In this document: positions 59,186 to 64,000 of the stretch, piece after piece
Numbering within the stretch: position 1 is the first letter of the stretch
How the letters are laid out: each line of letters begins with the position of its first letter
Assembly: GCA_027493775.1 (NCBI GenBank)
Contig: JAOSKE010000002.1
Coordinates: 310,001 to 374,000, forward strand
Origin: Kiritimatiellia bacterium
Lineage (GTDB): Bacteria; Verrucomicrobiota; Kiritimatiellia; CAIVKH01
Length of the DNA stretch: 64,000 bases
Direction: 5' to 3'
Position numbers and translations under genes: made by a program
The notes under the pieces: generated by a model
The model's input: only the letters and a program-made list of their open reading frames with translations
Told to the model about the DNA's origin: nothing
The model's database searches: none

Positions 59186-59577
59186 ACGAGGGACCGCGAA
59201 GCCCCACTTAGGAAACACAAGACGAGAAGCCGCGCCCGTATGGGCGCGCCTTCACAGCCTCGTTTCTGGAAAGAAAATTCGTGGTTTTCGGTTGAAACGA
59301 CTACTGCGTAAAACGCAACTAACCTAACTATCGTAAAGAACAAGCGACGATTGCAAAGTCGCACGGCAACTGCCGATAGAGAATATATGGCACGACAACG
59401 TCGTTCGCGCAAGTATGAAGATTGGATTCTTTTAGTGTCAGCCCGACGTTCAGGAGGGCCGAGTATAAGCCGAGAGATACGGCGAAAACAGGGGACGGCG
59501 GCGGGAATTGGTATAGCTTAACCGCGTCGTTTTGCTCGAAGCAGGTTCCAGCGATGTTGAGGATGCTGCACCAGTTT
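59186..59577 (-). other. 5' leader and intergenic region of the exported-protein operon
   Basis: No gene is supported. On the minus strand a weak sigma-70-like promoter is possible near 59390-59415 (TTGCGC, 17 bases, CATATA), giving a leader of about 250 bases. The leader contains the stem TGCGTTTTACGCA and a GCGCGCCC ATA CGGGCGCG hairpin before the attenuator. The remaining bases up to 59577 show nothing recognisable. Confidence 0.4.
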
Positions 59578-60381
59578 TTATTCTTCCACCGCGGGCGGCG
59601 CGAATGTTGTCTTTAGCTCGGCAAGCAGGTCGCTCCAGGAGTTTGCGTCGGCGGCGGCGTTGTAGCCGATGGGTAGGTTAAATTCTGCGGCGCGCGCGTC
59701 GTTTTCCACGACGGTGAAGCCGTGTTTGGCGTCGGGGTATTCAATCAGTTTGTAGTCCGCTCCCGCATCTTTCATTTCCTTTTTGAAGGCTTTTACGACT
59801 TCCTCCGGAACTGTCACATCGGCAAGGCCGCGATACGCGATTACACGCGCCTTGATTTCGCCGGGGCGCGCAGAGGTTTTTGCGGCAAGTCCGCCGTGAA
59901 AGGAGGCAATGAGCTTTGCGTCTTCGCCCGCTCGCGCAAAGTTGAGCGCGATCGTGCCACCGAAGCAGTAGCCGATGACGGCCAGACGCGCGGGATCCAT
60001 CCGGGTCTGCGCGTCGAGCAAGGCGCGGGCGGCGCGCATCCGGGAGAGGGCAAGTTGCGGATTCGACAACACGGCTGTGGCGGCCTCTCCCGCGTCGCCG
60101 GGGTTGTCCATGACGGCCCCGTTTCCGTACATATCCACAGCCATCGCAATATAGCCCTGTTCGGCAAGCATCCGCGCGCGATGCCGCGCATAGTCGTTCA
60201 GGCCCCACCACTCCGGCACCACCAGTACGCCGGGGCGCAGACCCTCAACCGCGTCGTCATAGACGATAAACCCCCGCATTTCCGTGTCCCCGGCGGTATA
60301 AGTTTCCTCCTGCTCGACCAGTTTTGCAGAGGCCGGCCCGACCAAAATGGCGGCCATAACAGTTATTGCGGCAATTTTCAT
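59578..60381 (-). CDS. exported dienelactone hydrolase family protein
   Basis: 267 residues from ATG 60381, preferred over 60396 because GGGAG lies 8 bases upstream and the signal peptide (MKIAAITVMAAILVGPASA) starts there. The catalytic set is intact: Cys nucleophile in VIGYCFGGTIAL, the acid in YRGLADVTVP, His in DAKHGFTVV, and the Glu that restrains the Cys in VVPEWWGLNDYA. Substrate unknown; many members act on lactones or esters. Divergent from rpmI. Confidence 0.9.
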   Translation of the reverse strand: MKIAAITVMAAILVGPASAKLVEQEETYTAGDTEMRGFIVYDDAVEGLRPGVLVVPEWWGLNDYARHRARMLAEQGYIAMAVDMYGNGAVMDNPGDAGEAATAVLSNPQLALSRMRAARALLDAQTRMDPARLAVIGYCFGGTIALNFARAGEDAKLIASFHGGLAAKTSARPGEIKARVIAYRGLADVTVPEEVVKAFKKEMKDAGADYKLIEYPDAKHGFTVVENDARAAEFNLPIGYNAAADANSWSDLLAELKTTFAPPAVEE

Positions 60382-60579
60382 TTTGGCGTCTCCCATTCCT
60401 TAATGTTATTCCAACTCTCCGGCGACGCAAACCAGATTCTCGCCCGCGAAAAGTATAATCCGGGCGTAAAAACTATTTACAAAAGTGCTGGACGCGGGAA
60501 ACGGCATCGCCTACAACAGCGCCCTTTCTGTCCGGGGCTGGGACGCCTCGTAGTGAATGAAGTAAAGGATTGGAGCGTC

Positions 60580-60773
60580 ATGCCCAAGCAAAAGACCAAG
60601 AAAGCTGTAGCAAAACGTTTTCGCCGTACCGGCACAGGTAAACTCGTGCGCGCGCACGGGGGAAGAGCCACCTCGCATCCAGCAAGACCCGCAAGCGCAA
60701 ACGCAAGCTGCGCCAGTCGGCCATCGTGCCGGAGCCGGTCGGCAAGAAGCTTTCTTCGACGCTGGCAAATTAA
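60580..60773 (+). CDS. rpmI: 50S ribosomal protein L35 (frame broken)
   Basis: MPKQKTKKAVAKRFRRTGTG is the standard L35 start. The frame breaks in the G5 run at 60658-60662. One more G gives HGGKSHLASSKTRKRKRKLR, the conserved basic tail, and a stop at 60771-60773, 64 residues in all. L35 is highly conserved and followed directly by L20 as usual, so a real null allele is very unlikely. This is the clearest case for a sequence error in the window. A TATAAT at 60454-60459 may be its -10 element. Confidence 0.95.
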
Positions 60774-60791
60774 CGCAGGGAGAATTTTACC

Positions 60792-61154
60792 ATGCCAAGA
60801 GCAACAAACGCACCCGCATCCCGTCAACGTCGCAAACGCAAACTGCGCCTCGCAAAAGGTTTTTACGGCGCGCGCAGCAAACGCTTCCGTCAGGCCACCG
60901 AGGCCGTGGACCGCGCAATGGTCCAGGCCACCAAACACCGCAAACTCCGCAAGCGCGAATACCGCTCGCTCTGGATCACCCGCCTCGCTGCGGCGTGCCG
61001 TCCTCACGCGATCACCTATAGCCGCTTGATCGAGGGGCTGACCAAGGCCGGCGTTCTGCTGAACCGCAAGATGCTTTCCGAAATCGCCATTCACGATCCG
61101 GACGGATTCGCGTCGCTGGTCAGCACGGCAAAGAGCCAGATCAAAGCGGCTTGA
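60792..61154 (+). CDS. rplT: 50S ribosomal protein L20
   Basis: 120 residues: the basic N-terminal helix RQRRKRKLRLAKGFYGARSK, then AVDRAMVQATKHRKLRKREY, RSLWITRLAAACR and the C-terminal globular part GLTKAGVLLNRKMLSEIA. L20 nucleates 50S assembly and often represses its own operon. It follows rpmI by 18 bases with GCAGGGAG before the start. Initiation factor 3, often upstream, is not here. Confidence 0.97.
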   Translation: MPRATNAPASRQRRKRKLRLAKGFYGARSKRFRQATEAVDRAMVQATKHRKLRKREYRSLWITRLAAACRPHAITYSRLIEGLTKAGVLLNRKMLSEIAIHDPDGFASLVSTAKSQIKAA

Positions 61155-61216
61155 ACCACTGCGCCACGCGCAAGACGGCAATCGCCGTAGAACAAACATT
61201 TAGCTATTCTGTGCGC

Positions 61217-62659
61217 ATGACTCTGCGCACGTTCGGAATTGTCCTCTTCACCCTGAGCCTCGCACTCGTTTGCGAGGTTCAGTCGTCTTATGCGGAAACA
61301 CGCGCGTCCTATAGCGAACGATTTGAGGACGAACTCGCCGCCGAGGAATGGCAACGGTCTTATACTGAGTCCAACCCCGAATGGATGTTGCCCGGCGGCG
61401 CATTTCTGCCAATGGAACTGCGCATCCGCGACTTGGAAACGGGAAAAAGCACGGCCCTCCGTCCGGCAGTCGCCTACGAGTATGAAAACCGGCGGCGCTG
61501 GGGTGGACACGATGCAGGAGTGGACTGGGTACTCGTCCTCGACCGGGCGACCGACTCCGTTTCTCGCACCGTTCTTTCGATCCAGCTAAAATCATCAAAG
61601 CAACGATTCCTCCAACTCGAAGTTGGACCACGGATGAACACAGTTGGCGCCTCGCTGTTCCACACGCAAACAATCGCGCGCATTGAGCGTGGTGTAGTTG
61701 AGACTTCCGATACCGTACCAACGCGACTCGGCGCACAGGGTGAACGCGCACGACAACCCTTTGGCATTATCGAAGGGCCGAGTCTGATTATGCTCGCCGG
61801 TGTTGATCCATCCGAACCGCGCCTGTTTCAAATTGCAGCGCGACCGGACGACGGGCTCTTCGGAATTCGTTTTGAAACCGTTCTTTCACCGGAGACGTCA
61901 AACTTTCCCGGCCGCGCCGCGTTTCGCTGCGTCTTTGCCGCTTGGCCTGCGGCGCCCGACACCTACGCCTTTGAACAGGCATCAGAAATCTGGAGTTTCC
62001 TCTGGCCGGAAAACTACGGTCCACAACTGAGCGCACCGAAAAATGCGACGGCCTCCATTCAAGACACCCATCTCCCGCTCGTCTTCACGCCACGCATTCG
62101 GTCGCCGCAAACACTCGATGAACATTCCGCATGGCGCCCATTGGCCCCGCCCGATTTTTCCGCCGCTTCGCTGGACAACCTAGAAGACTCGCTTCCCGCC
62201 CTGTCGCCCGCCGAATCGGGAAACTTCGCGCGTGACGCGCGTGTGCGAATCAGTGTGGACAGCACCGATACGGGATTCAGCAACGAAGCGCTGGCCGATG
62301 GCGTGACAAATTTCATACCGAATGATGCAATTGCACAGGGCTGGCGCTCGGCAAACACGGCAACAACACACCGCATACGCCTGGACCTCCCCCGCCCCAC
62401 TGCGCTTGCCGACCTCACCCTTCATTGGCCGGTCGTGGACGGCGCACCACTGACCCCGCGCGCCCTGCGCGTTGATGGGGTCTCTGTATCGGGCGATATT
62501 TTCCACCTTGCGAAGCTGGATGGACAGGGGCCAACGCAAACCACCCACGTCGCAATCCCATCGCTGCAACTGGAACAAATCACCGTGGAGATGCCGGCGG
62601 GCGGGGGTGCGGCGGGATTTTCCAACCAATTATGGCTTTGCGAGGTGGAACTGCGTTGA
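61217..62659 (+). CDS. exported protein with possible discoidin-like C-terminal domain
   Basis: About 480 residues from ATG 61217, where a signal peptide begins (MTLRTFGIVLFTLSLALVCE). The middle part is beta-rich and unrecognised (for example VDWVLVLDRATDSVSRTVLS, PRMNTVGASLFHTQTIARIE). The last ~140 residues (ARVRISVDSTDTGFSNEALA, then IRLDLPRPTALADLTLHWP and NQLWLCEVELR) read like an F5/8 type C (discoidin) carbohydrate-binding domain. The upstream rplT and downstream nagB are on the same strand. A role in glycan binding is inferred only from the C-terminal fold. Confidence 0.6.
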   Translation: MTLRTFGIVLFTLSLALVCEVQSSYAETRASYSERFEDELAAEEWQRSYTESNPEWMLPGGAFLPMELRIRDLETGKSTALRPAVAYEYENRRRWGGHDAGVDWVLVLDRATDSVSRTVLSIQLKSSKQRFLQLEVGPRMNTVGASLFHTQTIARIERGVVETSDTVPTRLGAQGERARQPFGIIEGPSLIMLAGVDPSEPRLFQIAARPDDGLFGIRFETVLSPETSNFPGRAAFRCVFAAWPAAPDTYAFEQASEIWSFLWPENYGPQLSAPKNATASIQDTHLPLVFTPRIRSPQTLDEHSAWRPLAPPDFSAASLDNLEDSLPALSPAESGNFARDARVRISVDSTDTGFSNEALADGVTNFIPNDAIAQGWRSANTATTHRIRLDLPRPTALADLTLHWPVVDGAPLTPRALRVDGVSVSGDIFHLAKLDGQGPTQTTHVAIPSLQLEQITVEMPAGGGAAGFSNQLWLCEVELR

Positions 62660-62690
62660 CAGAAACGCCGCGCGGAAGTAATAAAAATCC

Positions 62691-63473
62691 ATGGAAGTGA
62701 TTATCCAGTCGGATGCCCAGTATGCGAGCGTCGTGGCCGCTCGCTTGATCTCGCAACTTCTTCGAGAAAAACCAAATGCAGTGATCGGTTTCCCATCCGG
62801 TCAAACGCCGGTTCCACTCTATCAGGAACTGGTGCGGAAATATCGCGAAGGCCATATTGATTTCAGTCGCGCCACGACCTTCAACCTCGACGAGTTTGTC
62901 GGTGTGCCGGCGGATCATCCCGCATCATACCACAGCTTCATGCACCAGCATCTTTTCGATCACATCAACATTCCGAAAAAGAATACCCACATTCCGGACG
63001 GCATGGCGGCGGACATTCCTGAGTACTGCAAGCGGTACGAAGCGGAGATCGAAAAGGCGGGTGGCATTGACCTTCAGATTCTTGGCATCGGCACCGAGGG
63101 GCACATCGGTTTCAACGAACCGACTTCCTCCCTTTCATCCGGCATGCGCACAAAGACGCTCACCCCGCGCACGCGCCGCGATTTCGCCGCACAATTCGGC
63201 AGTGAGGATCGCGTCCCGCGCTACATCCTGACGCTCGGCCTCGGCAACGTGATGAAGGCGCGAACGTGCGTCCTGCTCGCATTCGGAAAACGCAAAGCCC
63301 ACGCCGTTGCGCGAACAGTGGAAGGCCCGCTTACCGCCATGATGCCCGCCTCCGTGTTGCAGATGCACCCCATCGCCAAAGTCTTCCTCGACCCCCAGGC
63401 CGCCTCGCTCCTGCAAAACACCAGCTATTACCAATGGGTGTACGAAGGCAAGCCGGAGTGGCAGAAGTTCTAG
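62691..63473 (+). CDS. nagB: glucosamine-6-phosphate deaminase
   Basis: 260 residues, normal length. Converts glucosamine-6-phosphate to fructose-6-phosphate and ammonia. Visible: IGFPSGQTPVPLYQELV (phosphate loop), TTFNLDEFVG (general base Asp), the active-site LGIGTEGHIGFNEP with the His/Glu pair, TLGLGNVMKARTCVLLAFG, and the C-terminal EGPLTAMMPASVLQMH. Consistent with use of amino sugars from glycans or peptidoglycan. Starts 31 bases after the exported protein. Confidence 0.94.
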   Translation: MEVIIQSDAQYASVVAARLISQLLREKPNAVIGFPSGQTPVPLYQELVRKYREGHIDFSRATTFNLDEFVGVPADHPASYHSFMHQHLFDHINIPKKNTHIPDGMAADIPEYCKRYEAEIEKAGGIDLQILGIGTEGHIGFNEPTSSLSSGMRTKTLTPRTRRDFAAQFGSEDRVPRYILTLGLGNVMKARTCVLLAFGKRKAHAVARTVEGPLTAMMPASVLQMHPIAKVFLDPQAASLLQNTSYYQWVYEGKPEWQKF

Positions 63474-63566
63474 CGCAAAGAGCATTCGCCTACGCCAAGA
63501 CTGCAAGTGGATGCGTGATGTGGATTGTCTTTTGTGCCGCCGGCAGTGATCGCGGATGCTTGTGTG

Positions 63567-63690
63567 ATTAACCACATAAAGCACAAAACGCACAAAAACG
63601 TTGAAAAAAACGACTCGCCCGACGGGGGCGTTGGGCCTCAACGATCGAACCGCCCTCAACGCGGGCGGCTACAACGCGGGCGGCTACAAA
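63567..63690. repeat. solitary copy of the intergenic repeat modules
   Basis: Contains ATTAACCACATAAAGCACAA with further CACAAAA units and GCCCTCAACGCGGGCGGCTAC, followed by a second CGCGGGCGGCTAC. These are the reverse complements of modules found in the 3.4-4.8 kb and 8.7-10.95 kb arrays. Here they are single and diverged. Confidence 0.7.
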
Positions 63691-63730
63691 GCACAGAGCA
63701 TTTGAGGGCTAAAAATCCGGGCGCCCGCAA

Positions 63731-64000
63731 TTAAATCCAACCCTTGAACTTGTAGTACACCAACGCGGTCAACTCACGGGCGATTTTGGCTTCGATGATG
63801 AGGTTGTCCCAAAACTTGTAACGCAACATCATGCTCTGGCCGACGATGGAGGTGGAGGGTTTTTGAAGAAACTCAACGGTTTCGCGATAGGTCAAATCCG
63901 CGGCAATGGCTTGGCTCAATGCACCGCGTCCGCGGACGTGGGTAAAGCCGGCTTTTTGAAACGATAAAACACTCCGCCGAACGTGCTCAGGTGAGGTGAC
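63731..64000 (-). CDS. YdcF/SanA-like (DUF218) protein, C-terminal part only
   Basis: The minus-strand frame is open to the window edge (89 codons visible). HVRRSVLSFQKAGFTHVRG and the end ARELTALVYYKFKGWI match the C-terminus of YdcF/ElyC-type proteins, which usually end in a Gly-Leu-x-Tyr-Arg-Leu-x-Gly-Trp pattern. These envelope proteins are poorly characterised. The call is tentative because the catalytic part lies outside the window. Confidence 0.5.
   Translation of the reverse strand, partial: VTSPEHVRRSVLSFQKAGFTHVRGRGALSQAIAADLTYRETVEFLQKPSTSIVGQSMMLRYKFWDNLIIEAKIARELTALVYYKFKGWI

Noticed and set aside
61650..61680. Possible parS site (TGTTCCACACGCAAACA)
   Set aside because: It is 17 bases long with the wrong centre compared with the 16-base parS palindrome, and it lies inside a coding region far from parAB.
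63485..63571. Short plus-strand frame after nagB
   Set aside because: No ribosome site, domain or conservation is visible, and it runs into the degenerate repeat modules.

Overview
The window is about 64 kb of a moderately GC-rich bacterial chromosome. Several traits together suggest the PVC superphylum, most plausibly Kiritimatiellota or a neighbouring Verrucomicrobiota lineage: large exported beta-helix and Ca-binding-repeat proteins, a type II secretion pseudopilin, GYF_2 and FHA domain proteins, a short bacterial Pur-alpha protein, a bacterial topoisomerase VI B subunit, and long intergenic tandem repeats. This placement is inference from gene content only.

Layout. Positions 1-3.3 kb hold the end of lon, an exported LolA-like protein and a small DMT-type membrane protein. 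At 3.4-4.8 kb there is an array of 333-bp tandem repeats. At 4.8-8.6 kb, all on the minus strand, lie an ECF sigma factor with a membrane partner, a Pur-alpha protein, and a cobalamin riboswitch with intrinsic terminator that leads an exported protein and a pseudopilin. At 8.7-11 kb there is a second array with a 407-bp period. From 11 to 37 kb the content is mostly housekeeping and cell-envelope genes: hpt, a hydrolase/DedA/ATP-grasp fusion, an SGNH hydrolase, a Pmp-like beta-helix protein, an exonuclease, aroK, an FHA protein, parA and parB, rfbD, a DNA methyltransferase, pssA-psd, a membrane sensor, top6B and a cystathionine-synthase-like enzyme. At 36.8-45 kb there is a giant coiled-coil protein and a membrane partner. 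At 45-50.7 kb lies a dynamic region: tRNA-Arg, an ISL3 element, tRNA-Lys, and a restriction-modification island bracketed by two tRNA-Leu copies, one of them chimeric. At 50.7-59.4 kb there is a secreted modular-protein locus behind a structured leader. Dienelactone hydrolase, rpmI-rplT, an exported protein, nagB and the tail of a YdcF-like gene complete the window.

Best candidates for something undescribed. (1) At 50.8-59.4 kb a large exported protein carries a lipase-like C-terminal module followed by an exported partner gene; a diverged copy of just the module plus partner follows downstream, as in polymorphic toxin/immunity loci. (2) A B12 riboswitch controls an exported protein of unknown function and a pseudopilin. 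(3) A small restriction-modification island sits between a tRNA-Leu gene and a chimeric tRNA-Leu that truncates an OLD-like gene.

Quality warning. About fifteen reading frames are broken by a single short indel, usually in a homopolymer, including the essential genes rpmI, aroK, parA and psd. In each case one indel restores a family-typical protein, so I treat these as probable sequence errors and annotate the gene across the break.
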